From Bacteroidota bacterium (lineage in GTDB: Bacteria > Verrucomicrobiota > Verrucomicrobiia > Methylacidiphilales > UBA1321), in the NCBI GenBank assembly GCA_903970335.1, contig CAJCII010000089.1, positions 1 to 36,726 of the forward strand: a stretch of DNA of 36,726 nucleotides, read 5' to 3'. Position numbers and translations under genes: made by a program. Positions 24,299-32,588 of this stretch are shown here, one piece after another (the first letter of the stretch is position 1; each line of letters opens with the position of its first letter). The notes under the pieces were generated by a model, which worked only from the letters and a program-made list of their open reading frames with translations, did no database searches and had not been told where the DNA came from.

Positions 24299-24919
24299 AT
24301 GCTGCTAAAGACCTTTCATATCCTTTTTTCTATCTTCTTGGTCTTGGCAGCGTTGTTTTTGGTGTACTTTTGGCCCTCTCTTCCGTTCCAATACTACACT
24401 ACTGAAGCTTGGGCGGCGGTGGCTGCGTTTGGTTCTATAGCAGTAGCGATATTTTCCCTATATACCTCGTTCTGTCAAATATCAGCTGTAAATCGTGCGG
24501 CGAAGCTGAGTGTACAACCTAACCTTTTTTTTGTCTTCGCAGATGGAGTTAAACATCCAGTAGGACTATATCTTAAGAATGAAGGGCTAGGGCCGGGGCG
24601 GATTATCGAATGGACATTTTCAATTAATAACAAAGACATTCCTGAAAAGAACAAAGTAGGTTTCGATTGCATTATCCAAGAATATAAGTTGGAGACATAT
24701 GCCCACAGGTATCCGATGCAACCCAAATCCGCTTTGGCTGCAGGTAAACAAGAGGGTATCATTTTCATCCCAGAGGAGTTCGGTCAATATTTTATACATG
24801 ACACTGGGTACAATGCCAACGGCATGATGCGGAAGTTAGCTGATGAGGTGAATATTAAGCTAAAGTACGAATCGGCTTACGGTGACGAATTGCATACAGA
24901 GTCGCGAAACGCTTCCTAA
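24299..24919 (+). CDS. Membrane protein of unknown function, AT-rich
   Basis: A 206-residue protein with two N-terminal membrane helices (about 5-25 and 37-57), then a soluble part of mixed beta character (KLSVQPNLFFVFADGVKHPVGLYLKNEGLGPGRIIEWTFSINNKDI). The LYLKNEGLGPGRI stretch is reminiscent of extracytoplasmic beta-sandwich segments found after two-helix anchors. Base composition is much more AT-rich than the flanking genes, suggesting transfer. No recognised family. Confidence 0.65.
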   Translation: MLLKTFHILFSIFLVLAALFLVYFWPSLPFQYYTTEAWAAVAAFGSIAVAIFSLYTSFCQISAVNRAAKLSVQPNLFFVFADGVKHPVGLYLKNEGLGPGRIIEWTFSINNKDIPEKNKVGFDCIIQEYKLETYAHRYPMQPKSALAAGKQEGIIFIPEEFGQYFIHDTGYNANGMMRKLADEVNIKLKYESAYGDELHTESRNAS

Positions 24920-24980
24920 GTGATTACGACTTTAACCTTTGCCGCCTCGTGGTTCGATGTGCTCATGTGGTCTATCAAAT

Positions 24981-25364
24981 ATGAAACTGATGGTCAATAA
25001 TTATTTAGACATGCTATCATGTTTGATGGTATTCTTCATCACATGTGTGATTCCGGTGTCGTTCGCTGTTCTTTCAATGCGCTATACGATATATCGAAAA
25101 GTCATATGCGCAGCACTTAGCATTATAATAGTAACTATGGGATTGGCTGCCTGGTCATACTTTATTGACGGCCCACTTAATCAACCAGCAGAATCCACCG
25201 CTTATGTGCCGCCTGATGAGATAATGAGTGACACAGCTAACAATGCTGTTGGGATGCTTTTATCGCTTCCCATAGCTATCCTTGCTACGACTTTATCATT
25301 TGTCTTCGTTCTATTGGTAATTAAAATATATATGTATTTTAGGAAACAACGGACAACGAGTTAA
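24981..25364 (+). CDS. Small membrane protein with three hydrophobic segments
   Basis: A 127-residue protein starting MKLMVNNYLDMLSCLMVFFI. Hydrophobic segments lie at about 10-32, 42-62 and 92-118, with a short polar loop (DGPLNQPAESTAYVPPDEIMSD) in between. AT-rich like the gene before it, 61 bases downstream, same strand; the two may be cotranscribed. The start at 24981 avoids a Met at 24939 with an odd Cys-rich leader. No family recognised. Confidence 0.55.
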   Translation: MKLMVNNYLDMLSCLMVFFITCVIPVSFAVLSMRYTIYRKVICAALSIIIVTMGLAAWSYFIDGPLNQPAESTAYVPPDEIMSDTANNAVGMLLSLPIAILATTLSFVFVLLVIKIYMYFRKQRTTS

Positions 25365-25721
25365 AAGTGAACTCCACACTCCAACCATAGCACTCGAGTT
25401 GCCAATAATGAGATAAACGCTGAAACAGCTTCTCGGCTATGAACGCAACCTATGGAAGCAAAGATCGCCTACTTAAACTCAACAGCCAAACGGCATGCCC
25501 ACCTCGTACCGCTGTCCCGGTTAACCGGGGATGTCGTGGAAGTTTTTTTCACTCTCAACATCCGGATCGCCTTCGGTCATGAGGGGGTCAGTCCTCACTA
25601 TTGACACCAACAAACGGCATGATAATCAGTGTAGTAAGTGAGGACTGACCCCTTCACTAACAGCAATCTCCAACTCCGAACAGCGGCCAACAACAGAGAG
25701 AAATCCGATAAATAATCCGTA
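25365..25721. other. Gene-free stretch with palindromes
   Basis: No gene seen. It holds a perfect 14-bp palindrome cccggttaaccggg at 25516-25529 and the MITE-like element at 25584-25652. Confidence 0.5.
25584..25652. mobile_element. 69-bp MITE-like element
   Basis: The left end reads GGGGTCAGTCCTCACT; the right end is its exact reverse complement, and partial similarity continues inward over 24 bases on each side (ending in GACAC and GTGTA). The middle is about 20 bases. Similar ends, from general knowledge, flank IS200/REP-associated transposase genes in several phyla. No transposase is present. Confidence 0.6.
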
Positions 25722-26009
25722 ATGAACTCATTCGATATGCCTAACGAAACGATGGTTGTTACCTCTTCCTTTGTTACTGACCAGGGGATGCCAATTCTTT
25801 ACGTTAGTCACGAAGACGACGAAGAGGGTGGGAGCTTGTGGCAATTTCATTGTGGCAATAACGATTACTCAATGGAGAAGATGCAACTGGTGCGTTTAGG
25901 AACCATCTTAAAGCTAGACGCTAGCATCAATGACACCGCGAAAATGAAAAAGGGGATGTGCGCTAAGAGAGCGGGATCAAATGCTCCCTGGACTTTCCAA
26001 CAACTGTAA
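25722..26009 (+). CDS. Small soluble protein, possibly DUF2185/immunity-like
   Basis: A 95-residue protein: MVVTSSFVTDQGMPILYVSHEDDEEGGSLWQFHCGNNDYSMEKMQLVRLGTILKLDASINDTAKMKKGMCAKR. The order (residual strand ending in G-x-P-I, acidic loop, W-x-F-x-x-G, then L-x-x-I-L-x-L-D-x-x-I) resembles DUF2185-type proteins, some of which act as immunity proteins; the match is by eye only. Upstream Met residues at positions 6 and 11 are alternative starts. No toxin-like gene is adjacent. Confidence 0.55.
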   Translation: MNSFDMPNETMVVTSSFVTDQGMPILYVSHEDDEEGGSLWQFHCGNNDYSMEKMQLVRLGTILKLDASINDTAKMKKGMCAKRAGSNAPWTFQQL

Positions 26010-26534
26010 ACGGGGTTATAGCACAAAGTGGGGGGCAGTGCTCTGTGAAAATCCCCACGGCCCTGAATCGCATTTGGGCTACGCCTGTCACATGGGGGTC
26101 GCATGGCCGGGGCGCTTTAGGCGCCGCGGCAGCGGCGCATCATCAGCGGACGGCAACAGCCCCGTCCTCGATGGAAAGGTGATAGGTGTTCCGAACTTTT
26201 TTGTCATCGTAGCGTAATACGCAATTGGCATCGTAGCGTTTTGGGGATTTGACCGGACTGCGGTCGTGTTTTGTGACCGGAATGGTCGTATGCGATAAAG
26301 ACCGGAGCCGTGTGGCAGGTCAAAAAGTCGATTTTTCGTCTTTTGAGAGTTGCCCGGTTTGGCGTCGTAGGATGGAGGCGTTAAAGGATTGGTGGAGAAC
26401 GGGGAGATTGGATTTTCTTACGATGGCAGCGTGGTGGGGAGGAAATCGGCATCGCTGCGCCAGTGGGGTTGGAGCAGGACGCGGTTGACCTGTTTGAGAT
26501 CGACGCATTTGGTCTGATCGCGGACGGCCTCCAG
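26010..26534. other. Gene-free stretch
   Basis: No convincing gene. There is a perfect 7-bp-stem hairpin gcgccgcggcagcggcgc at 26121-26138 and a direct repeat atcgtagcgt at about 26206 and 26231. Protein-like short frames on the minus strand have no start and no recognised family. Confidence 0.4.
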
Positions 26535-26630
26535 TAAAAAAATGGGACAGGCACGGACGGTCTTGAGTTTCGACTTGGTTTTGCCATCCTTGACCGTGTG
26601 CCATGGCATCTTTTTCCTTGTCCCCTTTTT
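26535..26630 (+). repeat. Direct repeat copy 1, left of the toxin-antitoxin pair
   Basis: This ~95-bp unit begins aaaaaatgggacaggcacgg and ends near ttgtccccttttt; its middle (gtttcgacttggttttgcca, then tccttgaccgtgtgcc) is nearly identical to 27341-27429 in the same orientation. Ends are partly complementary. Confidence 0.6.
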
Positions 26631-26693
26631 CCTGCGCGCCAAGCTTGAGTGGAGGTTGCCAAAAACCGGCCCTCAGCATAAGGTATCTCTATC

Positions 26694-26915
26694 GTGAGCG
26701 TGTTGGAATCGATCGTCAGAGATCTCGAAACTCTCCCAGCGCCAAGGCTGGTGGAGGTGGCCCACTATGTCAGCGGCCTCAACCCCAAACGCCGGGAAGA
26801 GCGCCTGGCGGCGCTCCGGGCCACCGCCGGATGCATGAGCGGAGAAGAGGGAGCGACTTTTGAGCGGCTCGTGCGTGAGGAAGCCGACCGGGTGACCGTC
26901 GATGACGGCAAATAG
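26694..26915 (+). CDS. Antitoxin-like protein of a VapBC-type pair
   Basis: A 73-residue protein starting at a GTG: MSVLESIVRDLETLPAPRLVEVAHYVSGL followed by a charged tail. The segment LETLPAPRLVEVAHYVSGL resembles the N-terminal helix-turn region of small VapB/DUF2281-type antitoxins (often LPP-x-x-L-x-E-V-x-x-F). AAGG lies just upstream. Its stop overlaps the start of the PIN-domain gene by 14 bases in another frame, the usual antitoxin-toxin layout. The C-terminus (ERLVREEADRVTVDDGK) would be the toxin-binding part. Confidence 0.7.
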   Translation: MSVLESIVRDLETLPAPRLVEVAHYVSGLNPKRREERLAALRATAGCMSGEEGATFERLVREEADRVTVDDGK

Positions 26916-27294
26916 CGTCCTGCTCGACACGAGCGTGGTCGTCCGCCATTTTCGCGAGGCCAACGCCCTGGCAGAAAGACTCGCCGCCTACGAGGAGCTT
27001 TAGCTGCCGGGTCCCGCCCTCGCCGAACTTTACTACGGAGCGTTCAAGTCCAACCGGTCTCAGCAGCACCTCGAGCAAATCGACTTTTTCCTTGCCGCCG
27101 CCGATGTCCTCACACCCGATCAAGGCACCTCCGTTCATTATGGAAAAATCGCTGCCCAACGGTCCCGCAAGGGAACTCCCATCCCGCAAAACGACATCTG
27201 GATAGCAGCTCTTTCGATTCAGTGCGACCTGCCACTGGCCACTACCGACCGCCATTTCCAGCAGATCGAGGGACTGAATCTTCTGCTCTGGTAG
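26902..27294 (+). pseudogene. VapC-type PIN toxin with in-frame amber codon
   Basis: The frame from ATG 26902 encodes MTANSVLLDTSVVVRHFREA, then runs through AAYEEL, a TAG at 27001-27003 (codon 34), then LPGPALAELYYGAFKSNRSQ and on to NDIWIAALSIQCDLPLATTDRHFQQIEGL before TAG at 27292. All four PIN acidic positions are visible: D9 in LLDTS, E in LAELYYG, D in QNDIW and D in TTDRHF. A VapC of this type should have a Tyr codon (TAT/TAC) where TAG stands. A protein restarting after the stop would lack D9, so the toxin is probably dead. TAG is used as a normal stop by neighbouring genes, which argues against readthrough. Confidence 0.75.
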
Positions 27295-27340
27295 AATCGC
27301 TTCATTCCGTGGAAGAGCTTTGGGAAAGACTCGACTGATG

Positions 27341-27429
27341 AAAATGGGGCCTGGCACGCGGTGGCCTTGAATTTCGACTCGGCTTTGCCATCCTTGGCCG
27401 TGTGCCTGTCCCGTGCCTGCCCCTTTTTT
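27341..27429 (+). repeat. Direct repeat copy 2, right of the toxin-antitoxin pair
   Basis: Begins aaaatggggcctggcacg and ends gtgcctgccccttttt; the middle matches 26535-26630 (atttcgactcggctttgcca, tccttggccgtgtgcc). The ends of this copy are complementary (tggggc-tggcacg / cgtgcc-tgcccc), suggesting a hairpin-forming REP-like repeat. Confidence 0.6.
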
Positions 27430-27449
27430 CCCAAGATGACGGATTGTTT

Positions 27450-27550
27450 AGTGCGCCCCTTCGGGGCTTGGGGTTGGTGTGGCGTTTTCCTGGGGCCGTT
27501 GCCCAGGGCTGGGGGTAGGTTGCCCCGTTGGGGCTGGGGAGGCAGAGAAA
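27450..27550. repeat. Three-hairpin intergenic repeat
   Basis: Three short perfect hairpins follow each other: gccccttcggggc (27455-27467), cctggg...cccagg (27489-27507) and gccccgttggggc (27522-27534). No gene is seen between 27430 and 27708. Confidence 0.5.
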
Positions 27551-27627
27551 AGGTGAGGGGCACGCGGGCGGTTTTGAATTGGGATGATGAGTTGCCATTG
27601 CCGGCTTCGTGGGCCGATTATTCCGAC

Positions 27628-27666
27628 TTTTTTGGGAGGGGATGGCTCGCTGCGCTCGGGGGTGGC
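27628..27666. repeat. Dispersed repeat, copy 2 (partner at 2043)
   Basis: Near-identical to 2043-2085: ttttgggaggggatggctcg then ctgcgctcgggg, same strand, also in gene-free sequence, 40 bases before the FHA gene end. Confidence 0.5.
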
Positions 27667-27708
27667 TCGGCAGGCGCCTTGCCGTCCAGTAGAGCAGTGG
27701 AGCAGGCC

Positions 27709-28518
27709 CTAGGCTTTTTCCAGGATAAAGTGGAGGTGTCCGATCGTCAGCTTGTCGCCCACGCTGACGTAGCCTTCCTTGAGCGGGATGCCGTTGACTC
27801 GGGTGCCGTTGGTCGTGTCGAGGTCTTTCACATGCAGCCCGCGGTCGGTCAGTTGCAGGAGACAATGCTGGCGCGAGATGGAGGTGTGGGAAATGGTGAG
27901 ATCGCAAGCTTGATTGCGGCCGACCAGGCTGCTGACGCGACTTATTTTCATCCGGGTGCCCGGATTGTCGACCGAAGCAAGCGCCAGCTTATGCTTCGTG
28001 AGGAGCGCTTCTTCCTGCGTCGCGCGGACTTCTGCCGTGAGGGCGAAGGGTTTCGTGGCCGTGAGGCTGCTGTCCAAATCCGCCGCTCTCGGGCGCGTGG
28101 AAGTTACCTGGACCAGCGGACCGGTCGATTGGCCTTTGGCTGGAATCATGATCACGGGAGTGCTGGGAGGTGTGGGAGGAGCGCCGCCCGCCACGGCCGC
28201 CACTTTTTCGCACCGGGCGCTGGCCTGCCAGTGGGCGAGGAACTCGGGAACGACGATTTTCAGCGGCTTGAGAGAGCCCTGGGTTGGGGCGGCATTCGGT
28301 TGCCAGAGATAATGCACGGTGTTCCACTCCAGGACCTGTTTGAGCACCTGTTCGCCGTCGGTCGGGCCTTGACTGGCGGCGACGATGAATCCGTCTTTGA
28401 AAAAGACGTTGGCCGATTCGTTGGCGGTGTAGATGTGAAAACATCCTGTCATTCGCCTGCGTGCGAAGCGCTCGAAAATTTCGTCCACGCCAAACAAGTG
28501 AAAAATCGTGGAGTCCAT
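27709..28518 (-). CDS. DUF4388-FHA domain signalling protein
   Basis: A 269-residue protein. Residues 1-95 fit the DUF4388 type: MDSTIFHLFGVDEIFERFARRRMTGCFHIYTANESANVFFKDGFIVAASQGPTDGEQVLKQVLEWNTVHYLWQ, a module common in PVC and myxobacterial regulators. A Pro/Thr-rich linker follows (about 105-150). The C-terminal FHA domain (about 185-265) shows SSLVGRNQACDLTISHTSISRQHCLLQL and LDTTNGTRVNGIPL, with the phosphothreonine-binding Arg, Ser and Asn. It should bind phosphothreonine partners, probably of a Ser/Thr kinase not in this window. Start ATG at 28518. Confidence 0.88.
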   Translation of the reverse strand: MDSTIFHLFGVDEIFERFARRRMTGCFHIYTANESANVFFKDGFIVAASQGPTDGEQVLKQVLEWNTVHYLWQPNAAPTQGSLKPLKIVVPEFLAHWQASARCEKVAAVAGGAPPTPPSTPVIMIPAKGQSTGPLVQVTSTRPRAADLDSSLTATKPFALTAEVRATQEEALLTKHKLALASVDNPGTRMKISRVSSLVGRNQACDLTISHTSISRQHCLLQLTDRGLHVKDLDTTNGTRVNGIPLKEGYVSVGDKLTIGHLHFILEKA

Positions 28519-28833
28519 GACGTCGAAGATAAGCGATTACGAAAAGAAATCGACGAGATAAGTCATTGACTTGCCATTATATAGGACGAATATTTGCTCA
28601 AGAAGATCAAAAGAATTCAAGGGATGAAGAAAAATGCGGCAAATTTTAACAAAAATTCTTTTGACATCGGGGGATGATTGCCCCATGCTCAAGCAAGATC
28701 GAGGCCACTCTTGAATTTAGGGCGTAAGTTTTAAATTCGAGCGTGGACTTTTTGCCTTTATCGCAGGGACAGGAGCAGGATAAGGGCCGGGAACAGTCGG
28801 CTTCACGGCCACTTGCTCGGTGATTCGTCAAGT
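28519..28833. other. Gene-free stretch upstream of tRNA-Thr
   Basis: No gene seen. AT-rich around 28560-28660. Probably contains the promoter of the tRNA-Thr-tuf transcription unit and of the divergent FHA gene. Confidence 0.5.
28661..28689 (+). promoter_or_regulatory. Possible promoter of the tRNA-Thr-tuf unit
   Basis: A perfect -35 hexamer TTGACA (28661-28666) is followed, after 17 bases, by CATGCT (28684-28689), a weak -10 match, about 145 bases before tRNA-Thr. Spacing is ideal but the -10 is poor. Confidence 0.35.
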
Positions 28834-28906
28834 GCCCATGTAGCTCAGTCGGTAGAGCACATCCTTGGTAAGGATGAGGTCACCGGTTCAAACCCGGTCA
28901 TGGGCT
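28834..28906 (+). tRNA. tRNA-Thr (anticodon GGT)
   Basis: A complete cloverleaf of 73 bases: acceptor GCCCATG/CATGGGC, D arm GCTC-GAGC, anticodon stem CATCC/GGATG with loop TTGGTAA (anticodon GGT, reading ACC/ACT), T arm ACCGG-TTCAAAC-CCGGT, discriminator T. CCA is not encoded. tRNA-Thr directly before tuf is a classic bacterial arrangement. Confidence 0.97.
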
Positions 28907-29042
28907 TGCCCCTCACCGGTGGAAGGCAAAAAGCGAGCTCGCCAGGAGAAAGAACGAATTTAACCACGACGGGTCGATGAAGCCGGGCGAAAGCCGGGTG
29001 AAAAAGGCCGAACCAAGATACGAAACTCAGGAGTAACGACAC

Positions 29043-30227
<1,185 letters not shown>

Positions 30228-30247
30228 TCTACAGAAAGAATTGCGCC

Positions 30248-30298
30248 AAACCGTCGGATCTCGGAGGGCCAGGACGGCCTCCGGAGGCCCGGCGGTTT
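30248..30298 (+). terminator. Large stem-loop between tuf and tRNA-Trp
   Basis: aaaccgtcgg (30248-30257) pairs with ccggcggttt (30289-30298, one G-T pair), enclosing a second hairpin (agggcc...ggcct). There is no U-tract after it, so it may be a processing or partial-termination signal rather than a simple intrinsic terminator. Confidence 0.4.
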
Positions 30299-30339
30299 CG
30301 GCGTCAAAAAACACGGAACAAAATTTTATCCAGCCAGTT

Positions 30340-30412
30340 AGGGCAGTAGCTCAATTGGTAGAGTAGCGGTCTCCAAAACCGTCGGTTGGGGGTTCGAGTC
30401 CCTCCTGCCCTG
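30340..30412 (+). tRNA. tRNA-Trp (anticodon CCA)
   Basis: A complete cloverleaf of 73 bases: acceptor AGGGCAG/CTGCCCT, D arm GCTC-GAGT, anticodon stem GCGGT/ACCGT with loop CTCCAAA (anticodon CCA), T arm GGGGG-TTCGAGT-CCCTC, discriminator G as usual for tRNA-Trp. CCA not encoded. Its position before secE is conserved in many phyla. Confidence 0.97.
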
Positions 30413-30439
30413 GACCAAGTCGAATTCACCCGCACAAAC

Positions 30440-30730
30440 ATGAGCACCGGAACCATTTTCCTCTTCATCGGACTCGCCGCCCTCGCGGCCCTGTTCTTCC
30501 GTTATCGGACTCCGATCGTCAAGTTCGTCGGGGAGGTCAAGGTCGAGCTCGACAAGTGCAGCTGGCCCTGGGACCCGAACCAGACCGGATTCAAGAAATA
30601 CAAGGAACTCATCGAATCGACCGTTGTGGTCGTCATTTCCGTGGTTCTTCTCGCCGGTTACGTTACCTCTTGGGATTTCCTCCTGGCCCACGTGGTCGGT
30701 TTCCTGACTGGCACCGCGATTGCAAAATGA
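30440..30730 (+). CDS. secE: Preprotein translocase subunit SecE
   Basis: A 96-residue small Sec translocon subunit in the inner membrane. An N-terminal hydrophobic segment (STGTIFLFIGLAALAALFF) precedes the conserved amphipathic region IVKFVGEVKVELDKCSWPWDPNQTGFKKYKELIEST (the F-x-x-E-V-x-x-E-L-x-K-x-x-W-P core), then the final membrane helix VVVVISVVLLAGYVTSWDFLLAHVV. The insertion around WPWDPNQTGFKK is slightly longer than in E. coli. I start at Met 30440; a Met at 30386 lies inside tRNA-Trp. The stop overlaps the nusG start (ATGA). Confidence 0.93.
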   Translation: MSTGTIFLFIGLAALAALFFRYRTPIVKFVGEVKVELDKCSWPWDPNQTGFKKYKELIESTVVVVISVVLLAGYVTSWDFLLAHVVGFLTGTAIAK

Positions 30731-31326
30731 TTATGTCCGAAATCAACTCCGAGACCGAGACTCCGCAATCCCCCGAATTGCCGCCCCAGTGGTATGCCCT
30801 GCACGTTCTTTCCGGCCAGGAAAAGAAAGTGAAGGAAAGCCTCGAACGTCGCGCCAAGACCGAGGAAATGGGCGATCTCATCCGGGAAGTCGTCATCCCC
30901 ACCGAACGTGTCTCCGAAGTGAAGCGCGGCAAGAAAATCGAATCGGAACGGAAGCTCCATCCGGGTTACGTCTACATCAACATGTACCTGCGCGACGAGG
31001 AAAAGAAACTCGTCGATCGCACCTGGTACTTCGTCCGCGAAACCAACGGTGTCATCGGCTTCGCCGACGGCGACAATCCCCAGCCCATCCGCCTGAGCGA
31101 AGTCGAAACCATGCTCGGCCAGATGCGCGAGCGCGAGGAAAAGGTGCTGCCCAAGATCGCCTTCTCCATCGGCGACAAGGTCAAGGTCGGCGATGGCCCC
31201 TTCCAGAATCAGGAAGGTCTCATCGAAGGCGTCGATATGGATCGTGGCAAGCTCAAAGTCTCCGTCAACATGTTCGGACGCTCCACCAGCCTCGAACTCG
31301 AATACTGGCAGGTCGATAAAACCTAA
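30727..31326 (+). CDS. nusG: Transcription termination/antitermination factor NusG
   Basis: A 199-residue factor binding RNA polymerase and linking transcription to Rho or ribosomes. The NGN domain covers about residues 20-140: [24 protein letters not shown], then the loop region [36 protein letters not shown]. The KOW domain (about 148-199) starts [26 protein letters not shown] short acidic extension ([17 protein letters not shown]) precedes the NGN domain. The ATG at 30727 overlaps the secE stop; Met 30733 is an alternative. Confidence 0.96.
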   Translation: MIMSEINSETETPQSPELPPQWYALHVLSGQEKKVKESLERRAKTEEMGDLIREVVIPTERVSEVKRGKKIESERKLHPGYVYINMYLRDEEKKLVDRTWYFVRETNGVIGFADGDNPQPIRLSEVETMLGQMREREEKVLPKIAFSIGDKVKVGDGPFQNQEGLIEGVDMDRGKLKVSVNMFGRSTSLELEYWQVDKT

Positions 31327-31337
31327 GAGAAAACATT

Positions 31338-31763
31338 ATGGCAAAAGAAGTCACAGGCATCATCCGTTTGCAGATTCCCGCCGGTCAGGCGAATCCCGCT
31401 CCCCCCGTCGGCCCCGCCCTCGGTCAGCAGGGCGTCAACATCATGGCCTTCTGCAAGGAGTTCAACGCCGCCACGCAAAAGGACGCGGGCAACATCCTGC
31501 CCGTCGTCATCACCGTCTACAAGGACAAGACCTTCACCTTCATCACCAAGTCGCCCCCGGCGGCGGTGCTGCTTAAGAAGGCGGCCAATATCGCCAGCGG
31601 CTCCAAGGAACCAAACCGTACTAAAGTCGGCAAGGTCACCAAGAAGCAGGTGATGGACATCGTCAAAATCAAACGCAAGGACCTCAACGCCAAGAGCGAC
31701 GAGGCGGCGTTCCGCGTCATCGCGGGAACCGCTCGTCAGGCCGGCATCGAGATTGTCGATTAA
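31338..31763 (+). CDS. rplK: Ribosomal protein uL11
   Basis: A 141-residue L11, which with 23S rRNA forms the GTPase-associated centre. Signatures: [36 protein letters not shown] near the start and [14 protein letters not shown] further on; the C-terminal rRNA-binding domain ends ...[12 protein letters not shown]. It lies 11 bases after nusG. Length is canonical. Confidence 0.98.
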   Translation: MAKEVTGIIRLQIPAGQANPAPPVGPALGQQGVNIMAFCKEFNAATQKDAGNILPVVITVYKDKTFTFITKSPPAAVLLKKAANIASGSKEPNRTKVGKVTKKQVMDIVKIKRKDLNAKSDEAAFRVIAGTARQAGIEIVD

Positions 31764-31819
31764 TCCAAACTTAATTTAGAAAAATCCTGTTAATTCCGTA
31801 AACATCAGTCCGACATAAC

Positions 31820-31850
31820 CCGGTGGGAGGACGTCAGCCCGTTAGGACCA
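31820..31850 (+). promoter_or_regulatory. Predicted L1-binding mRNA hairpin upstream of rplA
   Basis: In the 102-base rplK-rplA gap, GGT (31822-31824) can pair with ACC (31847-31849) and ACG (31831-31833) with CGT (31840-31842), leaving an internal loop GGGAGG / TAGG. GGTGGGAGG is the same as the L1-binding strand of 23S rRNA helix 76 (from memory of E. coli AGGUGGGAGGCUUUG), the known mimicry used in L1 autoregulation. Confidence 0.5.
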
Positions 31851-31865
31851 CAAGAAAACAAAACC

Positions 31866-32567
31866 ATGGCACAGAAACGCAGCAAACGATACGAAGCCGC
31901 CGCCAAGTTGGTGGACAAGACCAAGGTCTACTCCTGGTCCGAAGCGGTTAAAATCCTCAAGCAGGTCCCGCCGACCAAGGCCGACCAGACGATCGATCTC
32001 GCTTTCAAATTGGGCGTCGATCCGAAGCAGAGCGACCAGATGGTGCGCGGCACCGTCGCCCTCCCGGCCGGTTCGGGCAAGAATGTGCGTGTTTTGGTCT
32101 TTGCCAAAGGCGCCGCCGCCGAAGCCGCCAAGGCCGCCGGTGCGGAATTCGTCGGATTCGAGGACCTGATCAAGAAAGTCACCGAAGGTTTCCAGGATTT
32201 CGACGTCGCCGTCGCCACGCCCGAAGCCATGGGCGAAGTCCGCAAACTGGGCCGTGTCCTCGGGCCACGCGGTCTCATGCCGAATCCCAAGACCGGTACC
32301 GTCACCGACGATGTCGCCAAGGCGATCAAGGAATGCAAGGCGGGTCGCGTCGAGTTCAAGCTCGACAAGGCCGCCAACCTCCATGTTCCCTGCGGAAAGT
32401 TCTCCTTCCCCGCGGAAGCGATCGAGGCCAACGGTCGCGCCGTCATCGAGGCCATCGTCCGCAGCCGTCCTCCGGCGGCCAAGGGCCGGTTCATCGAGAC
32501 CGTGACGCTTTCGTCCACGTTCTCCCCCGGTATCCGCATCGACATCGGACCGTTCCTTACCTCGTAA
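31866..32567 (+). CDS. rplA: Ribosomal protein uL1
   Basis: A 233-residue L1 of the ribosomal L1 stalk, which also represses its own operon by binding mRNA. Typical pieces are MAQKRSKRYEAAAKLVDKTKVYSWSEAVKIL, VDPKQSDQMVRGTVALPAGSGKNVRVLVFAKG, RVLGPRGLMPNPKTGTVTDDVAKAIKECKAGRVEFKLDKAANLHVPCGK and ...SRPPAAKGRFIETVTLSSTFSPGIRID. Unusually for a core operon there is a 102-base gap before it, holding a likely L1 operator. It is followed by rplJ after 21 bases. Confidence 0.98.
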   Translation: MAQKRSKRYEAAAKLVDKTKVYSWSEAVKILKQVPPTKADQTIDLAFKLGVDPKQSDQMVRGTVALPAGSGKNVRVLVFAKGAAAEAAKAAGAEFVGFEDLIKKVTEGFQDFDVAVATPEAMGEVRKLGRVLGPRGLMPNPKTGTVTDDVAKAIKECKAGRVEFKLDKAANLHVPCGKFSFPAEAIEANGRAVIEAIVRSRPPAAKGRFIETVTLSSTFSPGIRIDIGPFLTS

Positions 32568-32588
32568 CCTTTCAACGTACCCGCTCCC

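Noticed and set aside
26418-26679. Possible small basic proteins on the minus strand
   Set aside because: They translate the direct repeat whose second copy at 27341 gives a similar string in a different context, so the sequence is a repeat, not a gene.
26902-27294. TAG recoded as an amino acid in the PIN toxin
   Set aside because: TAG terminates neighbouring genes (26915, 27294, 4041) normally and there is no sign of a dedicated suppressor system in the window.
27361-28569. 402-codon plus-strand open frame
   Set aside because: Antisense to the DUF4388-FHA gene and runs through repeats; no family resemblance.
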